Positions 10,049 through 20,308 of a stretch of DNA of 25,943 bases are shown piece after piece. A program made the position numbers and the translations under genes. The stretch is from Haplomitrium mnioides (Eukaryota; Marchantiophyta; Haplomitriopsida; Calobryales): NCBI GenBank assembly GCA_049999725.1, contig JBNGIS010021547.1, positions 1 to 25,943 on the forward strand, in the 5' to 3' direction. The notes under the pieces were generated by a model that was not told where the DNA came from, did not search any database, and worked only from the letters and a program-made list of their open reading frames with translations. Every line of letters begins with the position of its first letter. The stretch's first letter is position 1.

Positions 10049-10121
10049 CACATCCCTCCATTTGCAAAACTCCTGAAGGCACTACCTCACATACACGTAG
10101 AATCATGCATCCAATAGTCAC
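9915..10121 (-). pseudogene. C-terminal end of the older element's polyprotein
   Basis: The open frame holds ILRVCEVVPSGVLQMEGCDG followed by VRNCAPCHF. From memory, a short block of this type (ILRV...GVL.L.G...VR.NCAPCHLP) ends the integrase of a group of plant gypsy elements. Unusually, the NCAPCH part is present again in the adjacent duplicated copy (about 9675-9730). Confidence 0.5.
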
Positions 10122-10339
10122 ATCAAGTGTTGTGGGTGTTGTCTGCTACAAATACATATAATCACTAGAATGAAATCTCCAAATCCTAGTGCGATATTCA
10201 CCTCCATGTATAGTTGCATATCGTAAAGTATCATGATGTTGAGCAATGGCAAGGTTGTCAAACGCCATGGGTATAACTCTCTCAAACACTCGGGCTCTCT
10301 CTAAATATGCCTGCACTCAAACATCTAGATTATCCAGAT

Positions 10340-11290
10340 CTACAACCATAGTAACATCTTGTCAAATAGAAGAAGGTAGATTAGGTTCCCTCTCATAAAG
10401 TAGAAAATAAGGTGAAAAAGATGCCAATATTGTGTGCTTGCTAAATATGTAGCCCATAGCAAGCCATTTTAATTGGAGATCCCAATCCCTATGGTGACCA
10501 GCTTCCAAACCATACTTGTGCAATGCTCTATTCACCGTTTGAACCACTCGCTAAGCCAATCCATCTGCCTCATGATGATCTCTAGAAGGAGTACAATGAT
10601 TAATGAGAGTTTGCTCACATAAAACTTCAAACTCACCTCAAACTTTTGTACCTTGATCCATCAACACTTCAGCAAGTGCTCCAAAATGACTTAGAACTCA
10701 ATCCAAGAAAGTGACAGCCACTCTTTTATCATCACCAATGCATACCTATTATATCGTTGGGCTAAAAGCAAGGGACTTGCAAAATCCAAACTCCAATGAT
10801 ATCCCAAACCTATAATAGGTAGTGGTTGTAACTAAGGAGTGGAAGCATTAAACGATACTTGGACTCTATCAAACACCACACACTTGGGGACCTACTATTG
10901 CACATTAGTGTTCATGCTCCACCACCAATATTGTATGTGCAACAAATTGTATGTGTGTTTCACCCCAAAATGTCTCAACTCCTCGTAAGCATGCGCACCA
11001 ATGCAACACGCTGCATTAGCTTAGGTACTACACGTACCCTCCCATCATTCCAAACTTGCAAAATGTGACCTCTTTCACACTAGAATCTCTTGGCTCATTG
11101 TTGGACTCTATCTCTCTCTTTGGTATCAAGTTGTCCACTCAAAAAACTTGTGCATAGATACTCTAGCACATGCCCATCATTATGAATATCATAATCCAAG
11201 TTAGAATACTCAACTTTGTCTCTTATCAAGGTCTCAACAACAACTTTATCTGTAGGATGAGCTACCAATCCACTCCAAGCTGGCATCCAA
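10340..11290 (-). pseudogene. Integrase of the older element
   Basis: After RNase H there is a remnant HHCC-type region (about 11290-10880) with VWNDGRVRVVPKL and lost zinc ligands. A core follows with YHWSLDFASPL (first Asp), a damaged second-Asp region, and EADGLA.RVVQTVNRALHKY with DWDLQLKWLAMGY and SFSPYFLLYEREPNLP (10362-10547). Stops are frequent. Confidence 0.7.
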
Positions 11291-11379
11291 GAAAGAAAGG
11301 CAGATGCATGCCAACCTCACACCATCTCTTTATAGGACTCCTCATGTTAACACACACCAGTCTCGTCATATAGGCTTGT

Positions 11380-11760
11380 GGATGGGTTATGACTCAATCC
11401 ATCTACATTCAAGTTGGTCGTACCAAGCCTATGAACCACTTGGAAGTCGTACTTCTACAACAACAATACCCACCTTGCAAGCTTGCTTGTGAGTTTATCA
11501 GATTCTATCAACCATTTGAGAGGTTGATGATCTATGACCAAAGTGAACAGAGTACCAAACAAATAGCAATTAAAGTATGCTACAACTTACATTGTTGTCA
11601 AATACTCTCTCTTATATGAGTTATACTTAGCCTCAACCAAATTATTCAATCTACTTGCAAAGGTTGCAACAAACTCCTTCTCTTTTATTATTTTTTTGGG
11701 TTAGCACCACTCCTAGCCTTGCTCTACTCCAATTAGTATGAAGCTCAAATGGTCACCTTG
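11380..11760 (-). pseudogene. RNase H of the older element
   Basis: The blocks are PFELHTNWS (first catalytic Asp changed to Asn, codon 11732-11734), EKEFVATFASRLNN, AKYNSYKREYLTT, FTLVIDHQPLKWL (Asp retained) and DFQVVHRLGTTNLNVDGLS. A TAA and other stops interrupt the frame. The domain directly follows RT. Confidence 0.75.
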
Positions 11761-11789
11761 CAAGAGGTCTCCCCAGAATATGTGTTGAA

Positions 11790-12540
11790 GTCAATCTACC
11801 TTTCAACTCTTGGAAGTCCCTCTCTTGGTCTTCACTCCAAATCCATTCTTGATCCAGCTTTGTGAACATGGTCAAGGGCTTGGTAATCTGGATCAAACCT
11901 CTCACATAGCTTCTATAGTAACCAACCAATCTAAAAAATGCATGAACACTCTTTGGATAGATAGTGTGCCCCAAATACTCAATCTGGTCTTGGAAGAATT
12001 TGCACTTGCTTGGATGCAACTTCAACCTATAGTACCTCAGCTTGTCGAACACCACCTGCAGATGCCTCTAGTGCTTGTTCATATGTGCTGAATATACCAA
12101 AATATTGCTAATATAGTATATGACAAATTCCAAGTCTACAAGAACTCTGTCCAATTAGTGCTCTCTTCAACCTAAATGGTAAGAATAACCACTGATGTAA
12201 TTGGTCCTTCCCATGTGCATCAATACCCTAAAATGTTGTTTTGGCCTTGTCCTCTTGCATCAATGGCAATTGATGATACTCTGCCTTCAAATCTAACAAG
12301 CTAAAGATCTTAGCATATCCAACTACATCAAAGATCTCCTTTGGTTTAGGCATAGCATACCTATTGGACTTGGTTTGCCGATTAGTAAGACAATAATCAC
12401 CATACATCCTCATGTCAGTGTAGTTCACATGCACATCCTTCTTGACTAGCATCACTGTAGCAGATGTGTATTCTCTATATGACATCTCTGCCAATCTAGC
12501 CTCCAACAAATCTTGTATCCTAGTGTGTATCAACACTCTC
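11790..12540 (-). pseudogene. Reverse transcriptase of the older element, catalytic site lost
   Basis: RT blocks follow in order: ATVMLVKK (block 2), MRMYGDYCLTNRQT with SNRYAMPKP (block 3), FSLLDLKAEYHQL (block 4, first catalytic Asp retained), HGKDQL and LPFRLK (block 5), then YISNILVYS where YxDDILVYS is expected (12104-12115). Later LHPSKCKFFQDQIEYLGHTI and FFRLVGYYRSYVR mark the thumb and connection. Both aspartates of the YxDD box are replaced by Ser-Asn, so this copy could not polymerise even if its frames were open. Confidence 0.8.
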
Positions 12541-13029
12541 TCCACTACACTAAAGCAATATAGACATTGAAAAATAGGTGCATCACTAGCCAACTCAATC
12601 TGAATGTTTGGTCCTCTCAAGGTCCTTAGGTTCTTCATGCTAAAAGCAAAACAATGTGGATACCCATACAAAAATTGATGTACCTCTGCACTTTGACCTC
12701 ACATCAATTGCGGTCCAACTTGTGGCACCCGTTTTTCCACAAGAGTCAAGTGATCTTCTTGGTTTACATTTGGCTTTGCTGAAGTCTGATTGGCTGAAAT
12801 GTGAGGTAGTGAAGGCAAACCTGAATTGTGATTTGCTGAAATGTCACTCCTTTGGGCTGAAATCTAACCATCAGAAAAATAACTCATTGCAATTTCAGAT
12901 GTGTGGATCAGCCCTGACATAGCCTCCTAGGTACTTGACACTACACCTCTAGCAATAGCCTTGACTATCACAAAAAGGTGCGTGCTGACTATCGGAAAGT
13001 CGGTCATTCCAGAAAATTGCATCATGCGA

Positions 13030-13980
13030 TATTCAGCTACTTCTAAGCTCACAATCCAAGTAAGACAATTCAAATACGGGGCTTGTCTCAGCACATGTAG
13101 TCCCTTAATTTCAATGATAGATATAATAGCACTGGTGCCGGTGGAAGACCCCATTGCCTTCTCCCTCTCTCATTAGTATTGGGTGCCACCAACTTCTACA
13201 AGGTTGCATCCCAAATAAGACTAGGGCCTCTTGCCTAAGATGCATAAGACATAGGGTGACTCACTAGTGTGAGCAAATGCTTCATGAGGTCAACCTACCA
13301 CATTGACTAGTGCCGATTGTGGGCTATTAGCATAAAGCACTCTTTGAGTATAAAGTCCAGAATCCAAAATATCATCCAAAATGACGTTTAGTGACCTCTT
13401 AATCTTGTCAAAGCTTGCTTCAACACCTTAGTAGGCAACAAGTTGGTCTATGAGAATTGTAAATGGTGTGCTCGTGATCTTATTTGTGCTACATTCAACA
13501 ATACGCAAGTCTTATCCAAGAGCGCACATAATAAACACTCTCCACAATGCCTTGACGATTATCTCTCAAGATCAGCACATTCTCCAAGTTATATGCAAGA
13601 GAGGATACTTGATGGAGTTGGAGATGATATAGCATCATCAACATCTCCCAAAACAATTTTGAGCAAGGGTCTTGCAACCCTTAGCCCAAACCATCCTTTG
13701 ACTCACTATAACATGGCTATCTAGAAATCAATTAGTCAATTGGCCCCATTCCAGCTAAGTGGTTTGCCCCTAATAATAAATTATTGGTTGGCAATGCATG
13801 TAGATTACCTTGCACTACACTAATTGAAAGCAATTGTAGATGTCGCTCAACCATCAGTGCCACATGCTTTAAGAAGATTCTTAAAGCAATCTCCCCTTTC
13901 TCTACATACAAATACCGATGGACTAGAATCCCTTCTTGGAGCACAACAGCCAGCCTTGTATTGATGCCTCCAAAAAAATT
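13030..13980 (-). pseudogene. C5-cytosine DNA methyltransferase-like domain in a retroelement polyprotein
   Basis: Five blocks appear in canonical C5-methyltransferase order. Motif I, FFGGINTRLA, with FGG codons at 13966-13974, binds S-adenosylmethionine and is followed by GILVHRYLYV. Motif IV is GPID.LISR*PC, with the Pro-Cys nucleophile at 13711-13716. Motif VI is LENV at 13576-13587, in a context of LILRDNRQGIVES. Motif VIII is QIRSR at 13472-13486. Next come a variable stretch with VILDDILD and SALVNVVG, and then EREKAMGSSTGTS (about 13130-13170) with LNCLTW (near 13060), matching the IX/X end. The intact enzyme would methylate cytosine C5 in DNA. The order I-IV-VI-VIII-X is not the permuted order of plant DRM. 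The catalytic Cys codon survives, but the expected Trp before Pro-Cys is TAG, another Trp after motif VIII is TAG, and at least two frameshifts occur, so this copy is inactive. The domain sits between protease and RT. Confidence 0.8.
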
Positions 13981-14409
13981 TCAACAAACAAACATTGCTA
14001 GCAAGATACTGCCATGAAATCAACATAATGTCTAGTGGGGAAAGATTTACATGTCCAGGTGTGACAGAACTATCTATTGTAAGATATGACGCAAATACAT
14101 ATTGCCAAACATCCTCAACCAATTTGGACGCATGTAGCTGCCATAATCTCTCCTTGCTTCCACTAGTAGGATTCACCTCACCTTACAATGATGTTGGCCT
14201 TGTAAACTCTAGAGATACCTCATCAATGGAAGGAATATTTGCTACATGTGCATTCCTTTCCAACAAGTCAAAATAATTAGTGATTACTCCACAAAATGTT
14301 GACAACACCATGTGTTGTGATATTGGACTCCCAATTGGTCCATTGAATCTGATAGACAACTTGCTCAATCGTGCTTCTAGAATGCCATCTAGGCTAATAA
14401 GACATCAAC

Positions 14410-14730
14410 TTATCCATAAAATCAATAGTAAACCCTATGGGATACAACACTATGCAGCCCACCAGAACATCATAAGACTCAGCCTTGGTGAGAATGGTTT
14501 GAGTGCTCATCTGTGAGCTCTCTATGGAATGATCAACTTATACTCTAAACTCAATCTCTCAGCGTGTGATGTGTTGTGTAGGTGAAGGTCCTCCCAATGA
14601 AGTAAGGATCAAGAAAGAGCAAATCTCTACATCTCTTGGCCTCAATCCCAATCCATATACTATTGACTTGCATAACATCAAAGGTTGTGCACCAGTATCC
14701 AACAACACTCTAGTTGGTTTGTACACTACA
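14410..14730 (-). pseudogene. Retropepsin-like protease of the older element
   Basis: The active-site motif is LLDTGAQ (Asp-Thr-Gly-Ala codons at 14688-14699). About 200 bases further the same polyprotein shows YDVLVGCIVLYPIGF (about 14430-14480), a flap-distal block seen in retroelement proteases just before the next domain. Stops fall between them. It lies between the zinc knuckle and the methyltransferase-like domain. The plus-strand ORF of 130 codons across it is the antisense shadow. Confidence 0.65.
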
Positions 14731-15539
14731 TTTGAAGAACATATTAGTCAAAGAATACCACTCATATTATTGAGTGACATCACATTGGGTTTGAATTTGG
14801 TCCTCTCAAATATCGGTCAGGCTAATAACTCCATCAATCGGGCCACATCAACATGTTATGTCTCACCTCCACATATAGAAGCACATACGTCAGCTACTCT
14901 ACTCATAGGCCTCACCTCCATGCTTGGAGTAGTACATGAGTCTCCCTACATAATATGACTGCTAGCCTAAATACTTCAACTGGTGTGACCACTCTGGTCA
15001 ATACATCCATAACCAAAAACACATGCTTTTGTACCACTAACCTCGCTATATCCATAATTGAAGATGCACTCCCCTCCACTTTAGTTGATCTCTCCATAAT
15101 TTGGATGCATAGAAGTAGTCCTCACAAAATCTATCAATTCAAATGATTGTAGAACATTTACCTACTAGTGAGCATCTCTTTTTTGAGGATTCGACTCCAC
15201 CACTACTCCTATAAGCTCAAGGGCATTTCTTGTTGCTTTAGTTATCGCCGCAAATGCATCAACTTGGGTTGTCCTACAAATAAACCCCATGCTAACCAAA
15301 CCTTTATTAGCTTTACATGAGGTAGAAGCTTTAGCTTCAGAGTTGAGCCTCGCTTGTGTTGTAGTCATGGTAGCTAACTTCTTGTGTCATTCTGCAATCC
15401 TAGCATCCTTCGGATCTACAGTAGCAACTGAGCACCTACTCTAACTCTCTCATCTAGTGATGATCCTCGGCCACGACCACCTCTGTCGCCTCTACCTTGC
15501 TCACATGTGGGAGCTCCTCCTTGTCGCAACTCCAGATGA

Positions 15540-16743
15540 AGTGAAAAACCTCCATATTAAGTGAAAAACAGCTATCTCTAGTGTGACCTACAACTCCACA
15601 ATGGTCACATTGTTGATGGCTAGCTACATTTGCTTTTCTAGAACGTGTGGCTCTTGGTTTTTTTGCCTTTGGACACTACTTTTGTAAATGGTCTCCACCA
15701 CAAGTCCAATAACTTGACTATTGATCTGTATAAGACGACAATGCCTTTTGTCCACTTGATTGTCCTCCAACTTTTTGACCCTTTTGTGGTGCAGACTATG
15801 ATGTGGATGTGGTTGGAGACGTAGATTTCGGTAGTTCCTTCTGAAAACCAACAGTGATTGCTCTCTCATTCACCAAGTTGAGCTCAACACACTCTCACAG
15901 TATGAAAACAATGGCTAGAGTGGGATCATAATCCCTTAGAAGGGTGGCATCCCTCACTCTCCTCCTCAAATCTCTATCAAGAATGGTATACAAGAACTGG
16001 ATGGCTTGAGCCCCTTCGTGACATTGATGAGCCTTCTCATCCTTGTGTAAGCTTTTATCAGACTTTCTCTAGTCTGGCGTTGGAACTCTTGAAGACTCTT
16101 CAGCTTGTCAGTCGTCACGCCTTGGTAATTTTGTCTCAACAACTCCAAAAACCTCAACCATATGGTTAAACACTGGGATGCTTCCACTCTCTGCTCCACT
16201 GACTAGAACAAGTGTACTAAAGACTCCTACTGTCTTAAAGCACCAATGTTATGGCTAGTGCCATTAGAAGATGCAGTATGAGTTGTAAGGTTGCTCTTCT
16301 ATTATAGGTAATGGAGATATAATTGGGTGATCAATCTTGTCTCAAGTCCTCAATCTCAATAAAATAAGCCCATTGAATTCATGATAATCATTCATAGGCG
16401 ACCCTTCTAGGTGTTGAAACAAACCCTTCTATGCCATGAAGGGTGTAAACATGGTATCATTCCGCAATGTTTGCAGATCACACCAAGTTTCAAACTCTTG
16501 GATGAAATCATCTAGATCAATAGTGCTTATTGTACCAAAGAATCTTCTCAGCCTTTTTGTGGCCCCATACATCTTATCCATATCCCACGACAAAGAGAAA
16601 TGTACATGAGAACTTGGCAGTGTTTCCTCCTCTTTGTCTGATGTATGGTCACTTACCACCTACTCAATCGCTCCTACTGTAGGTCCAAACTGCATGCCGC
16701 TATGAGTGCATCCATATTGCAACCTTTCATTCTTTGGATTCAT
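15540..16743 (-). pseudogene. gag of the older retroelement, with CCHC zinc knuckle
   Basis: The frame starts MNPKNERLQYG at 16743 and is broken by a TAG after about 27 codons. Then come DKMYGATKRLRRFFGTIS and DLDDFIQEFETWCDL (16429-16659), a gag-like start, and LRFLELLRQNYQGV with TRESLIKAYTRMRRL (15966-16199), a gag core with a typical run of amphipathic helices. The knuckle at 15568-15609 reads C-DH-C-GVVG-H-TRDS-C, a perfect CX2CX4HX4C. Several stops and frameshifts separate these pieces. Gag would form the particle and bind RNA. Confidence 0.7.
15568..15609 (-). other. CCHC zinc knuckle of the older element
   Basis: The codons give C-x2-C-x4-H-x4-C with all four zinc ligands intact. This fixes the reading direction of the element and the end of its nucleocapsid part. 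Confidence 0.85.
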
Positions 16744-17843
16744 ATTGAATTTTACTCAACTGAAGCTCCTACACAACTGTGTTGTTGCACTTAGCTACTT
16801 GCTCACAAGTCATCTGATATGCGCAAATTGGCACAAGTGATCCTTCCTTCTTCTCTTAACAATGCACACTTTCCTTTCCAATTCTAGTTGATTGGTCTTC
16901 CTCTCAACCTAGGAAAAGAATTGAAAACAAATCAAAACAAAGCACTTTCACTCTTCTCTTGACCATCATCGACTGATTTTTAGTTTTCTACCTTGTCCTA
17001 AACTCAAGTTGTGCTCTACAATTCTAGTCTATTCCAACAAGAATAGAGAAATCTCTCAAATATGGAACTCACTTGGGTGCTCCAATCACTAAATTCCTAG
17101 ATGTATTTTCTACAAACAAAATTTCAGACTTTCTTACTTCACTTCAACAAAAACCTTGGCTTTGAGATGGCTTGTGCCTTCAAAGCATGGTGGTGGACTT
17201 TCCCACCACCCTTGCTTATCTCAACAAAAGGTCTAGTTCAGCCTTGCTTTGATTTTGGAAATTTTGTAATTTTCATCAAAAATTCTATTTTCATCCTTGT
17301 TTGAGTTTAGGTTACCCATGTTTTGTGTTGCAAGCAAACTTTTGACAATGGGTTTTTTCTGAAACTCTCACTTGCAAATAGTATTGGCTCCTCTGGGTCA
17401 AAACAAGGTTGTCTTCTCAACCCAAAACAGAGTAACTCCCCTTTGCAATATTTTGTCACTATGCACACAATGGGTGCTTCAATCTATTATACTCCAACTT
17501 CTACCTAAAAACACCTCTGCTCTTGGAGCTTGCTAGTACACACTTTCATCACCTTCACAAAGCTCAACTCAAGGTTTTGGTCTAGTTTCTTCCCAACTTT
17601 AGCAACTCTATAATCTTGAAGTGAAGTCAACCCTGATATGTTGGGCAAATATTCTGCAACCTTTCATTTGAAGCCTCAGAGTAGTCCTACAATAAATTGA
17701 AATTGTGCTATGCTTTGTTATGCTCAAGCTCATTAATTGTATTTCTACCATGTTATGCTCAACACTCATATACTAGATGAGTGAACCAGAATTTCTTGAG
17801 CCATAACCTCTTTTAGTTAAACACTCTGTCTATGGCAGCACAT
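16744..17843 (-). other. Untranslated leader of the older retroelement
   Basis: There is about 1.1 kb between the gag ATG and the chromovirus insertion with no conserved protein sequence. It holds one strong hairpin at 17183-17217. In the element's orientation this is 5' leader or LTR, continuing beyond the insertion at 24003. No primer-binding site was recognised. Confidence 0.45.
17183..17217. other. Strong GC hairpin in the older element's leader
   Basis: GGTGGTGG (17189-17196) pairs with CCACCACC (17203-17210) across a six-base loop. The outer bases AAGCA (17183-17187) pair with TGCTT (17213-17217) with a small internal mismatch. It stands out in AT-rich surroundings. Confidence 0.6.
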
Positions 17844-18361
17844 TGTAACACCACAAACCCACATTACACGCACGAATTAGCACAAGTATAACACATACAA
17901 GTTAGCATAAAAGAGGCGCACAAGGAACTTCAAAACCCCCAAGGTAAGAGATGCCAAACAAGGCACTCCCCTTTCTTTATATACTTGATGGAAGGCTCTT
18001 TGCTTACATAGGTGGATGATCCTCATTGGTTGCTTTTCTATCCTCTTCTAATTGGACCGCTCTTTTCTCTTTCACTCTAATTGGACCACCCTTTACTTTT
18101 ATTCTCCTGTTACCACGTGTCCTTATCTTTAGAACCTTCTTTTCACTTTAATTCGTTGCTTGCCACGTGTCCTTATCCTCTTCTAAAGTGCTCCATTTTT
18201 CACTTTAATTCATTGACTTTCTCTCCTTTTCCACATGTCAAAATTTCTAAACTAGCAATCGCTTTCTGTTACTCTAACTTAGTAATAGCTTTCTAGACAT
18301 AGTTGACACTATATCTTACTTTATTTTTAGCTATGGCTTACTAAAGTTAGTGACCGTTACA
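17844..18361 (-). repeat. 3' LTR of the chromovirus, 518 bp
   Basis: This is the left-hand LTR. It keeps two intact CCACGTGTCCTTATC boxes (near 18114 and 18162) and lacks the 49-base block. A sub-repeat of about 50 bases (ATT..., then CCACGTGTCCTTATC, then TTCTA) recurs within it. Confidence 0.93.
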
Positions 18362-18377
18362 ATCCTCCCTCCTTTTA
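18362..18377 (-). other. Polypurine tract
   Basis: On the minus strand AAAAGGAGGGAGGAT sits directly before the 3' LTR. This is the expected plus-strand primer of an LTR retrotransposon. It also overlaps the end of the polyprotein frame, which stops at 18375. Confidence 0.85.
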
Positions 18378-19094
18378 AGAGGCAACATCCTCGTTGCAAG
18401 TAAGAGTGTTCTCAAAAGAGTGAACAAGCGCAGAAGCATTAGCCAAATTCTCCAATGGCTCCCAAGTAGCTTCATAAATAGGGTAGCCTTTCCAACGAAC
18501 CAAATATTCAACAATCTCACGACGACCGCGGCATCGTGTACATTTCTTCAAGAGTTGGTCAACCTCATACTCTTCATGACCCTCAATAAGTTCAGGTGGT
18601 GGAGAGGGCTCTTGGGAACTAGTAAAAGAGGAAGAACAAGGGACAAAAGCTCGGAGTAAAGACACATAAAAGACCGGATGAATCTTCATGTGAGGAGGTA
18701 AAACCAACCGATAAGCTACTTCACCAATACGAGCAGAGATAAAAAAATGACCAATAAAGCGAGCACTTAACTTACGCGAACGAAGCAAAGGAAGATTGGA
18801 TGTGGAGAGCCAGACTTGGTCATCGATAGCAAAGGTGACCTTTTGACAATGAGTATCAACATATTGCTTTTGTTGATTACAAGCAATTTCCAATTTTTCC
18901 TTGGCTCGTTGAATGCCGTGATGTAGACGATGGAGAAAATCATCAACGGCTGGACTCTTAGAAGTTGACGGTAAGGTATGTTGGAGACTAGAGATCGTGG
19001 TAGGATGCTTACCATACATAAAAAAAAAGTGTGGCACGTGTAGAACTATTGATGGAGTTATTGTACAAGAACTCAACCAGATGGAGGAGCCCAC
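18375..19094 (-). pseudogene. Integrase C-terminus and chromodomain of the chromovirus
   Basis: This is the longest open frame of the element (239 codons). It holds FFFMYGKHPTT, the GPY/F-like region (ARFIGHFFISARIGEVAYRL, HPVFYVSLLRAF), then the chromodomain: YEVDQLLKKCTR, VEYLVRWKGYPIYEATWEP. Chromodomains of this type steer integration to marked chromatin. The aromatic cage positions cannot be judged fully by eye. The frame ends at 18375, two bases inside the polypurine tract. Confidence 0.9.
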
Positions 19095-19749
19095 TCCGCT
19101 TGCTCTTCCAAAGTAAAAGCGCGTAGCATATCTTCGATGGTTCGGTTGGCCCGTTCAGTTTGACCATCAGATTCTGGATGATAAGCAGTAGACATAGCCA
19201 ATTTGGTCTTGAGAAGACCAAATATAGTGCGCCAAAACATGCTGGTGAATTGAGTACCTTGGTCAAAAATAATAACTTTGGAAAGACCATGATGAGAGTA
19301 GACTACTTCCAAATAAATTCATGCCAACTCGGGTGCTGTTACAGATTTGGTAGTTGGATAAATATGAATCATTTTGCTAAGCTTATCTACAAAAACAACA
19401 ATAGCATCATAGTCGTAGAAGTACGAGGTAGCTCACACACAATATCCATACTCACATGCTCCCATCATCGATCGGGAATAGGTAATGGTTGCAATAAGCC
19501 TCCTCGTTTAAGGTTGGTAGCCTTGTTTTGTTGACAAGCCAAGAAACTCCAAACATAAGCCTCCACATCTTGATGCATGTTAGGCCAATAATAAACTCGT
19601 TGAAGATGGTCCAATGTCTTCTCAATTCCAACATGGCCTCCAACTGCGAAATCATGCGCTTCATATAAAATCTCAGAGTGAAGCTTAACATTGTTGGGAA
19701 CCCATACCTTCTCTTGGAAGAAAAACAATCCTCTCACCTCTTTCACCAA
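19073..19749 (-). pseudogene. Integrase of the chromovirus (zinc-binding and catalytic parts)
   Basis: The N-terminal part has AHDFAVGGHVGIEKT and YYWPNMHQDV, but where the two Cys of the zinc site are expected it reads FLAC, so one ligand is lost. The core has MDIVCELP, IFDQGTQFTS (second Asp) and AYHPESDGQTER (Glu codon 19172-19174). TGA stops occur at 19465-19467 and 19319-19321, and a one-base frameshift near 19405-19425. Two further shifts occur between about 19020 and 19090, one beside a run of nine A. Confidence 0.88.
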
Positions 19750-19777
19750 CTTCTTTTGTTGTACGGCGATGATCTCT

Positions 19778-20287
19778 TCATCTGTCTTTACTGTCTGCCA
19801 ACATTTCTGTCCACCAAGTAGGATGAATTTTGATTTCTGACATGATGTTGAGTTGAGGCATGCATGTCAAAGCATCTGCAATTTGACGTTTTCCTTCCAC
19901 ATAAACCATCTTCATATGGAACCGTTGTCGCCACTCTGCCCATCGAATCTGCCTTTTTGAAAGCTCTTTTTGAGTTTCTAGATAGATTAGAGGCTTATGG
20001 TCGGTTTCGACCACAAACTCCTTATCTCCAAGATAGTGCTTCCAATGCTTGGTTGATAACACAATCACCAATTCTTCTCGTTCTGTGGTGTGGTAGTTTT
20101 TCTCTACATCGCTCAATTTTCTAGAAAAGAAGGCAATAGGATGCCAACCATCCTCCCATTCTTGTTGCAAAACTCCACCTATGGCTTTTCCAGAGGCATC
20201 CACCGAAAGTTTGATTGGTCGTTTAGAATCATACCATTTAAGAATTGGAGCATGAAGAAGTGATTTCTTCAAGGCTTGAAACACCAA
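19778..20287 (-). pseudogene. RNase H of the chromovirus
   Basis: In frame with RT after the TGA at 20309. Motifs: IKLSVDASGKAIGGVLQQ (first Asp), HTTEREELVIVL (Glu), FVVETDHKPL (Asp) and KMVYVEGKRQIADALT. The catalytic set is complete. It removes the RNA strand during reverse transcription. Confidence 0.9.
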
Positions 20288-20308
20288 CTCTTTTGTAGCT
20301 CCCCATGT

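Larger units (their letters stand above)
9455..17843 (-). mobile_element. Degenerate Ty3/gypsy retroelement carrying a C5-DNA methyltransferase-like domain
   Basis: Read on the minus strand, the element runs gag (from ATG 16743), CCHC knuckle, protease, methyltransferase-like domain, reverse transcriptase, RNase H and integrase, ending in a C-terminal NCAPCH box. RT before integrase places it in Ty3/gypsy. All frames are broken by stops and frameshifts. The 5' part is interrupted by the chromovirus at 17844, so the true 5' end probably lies to the right of 24002. No LTR pair, PBS or polypurine tract was identified, so the outer limits are approximate. I give the left limit as the start of the 297-bp duplication that includes the end of the polyprotein. 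Confidence 0.8.

Noticed and set aside
12656-12922. Plus-strand 88-codon ORF between the methyltransferase-like domain and RT
   Set aside because: Antisense to the linker of the older element's polyprotein; no recognisable motif.
14566-14958. 130-codon plus-strand ORF
   Set aside because: Antisense to the protease of the older retroelement (DTGA at 14688-14699); no motif of its own.
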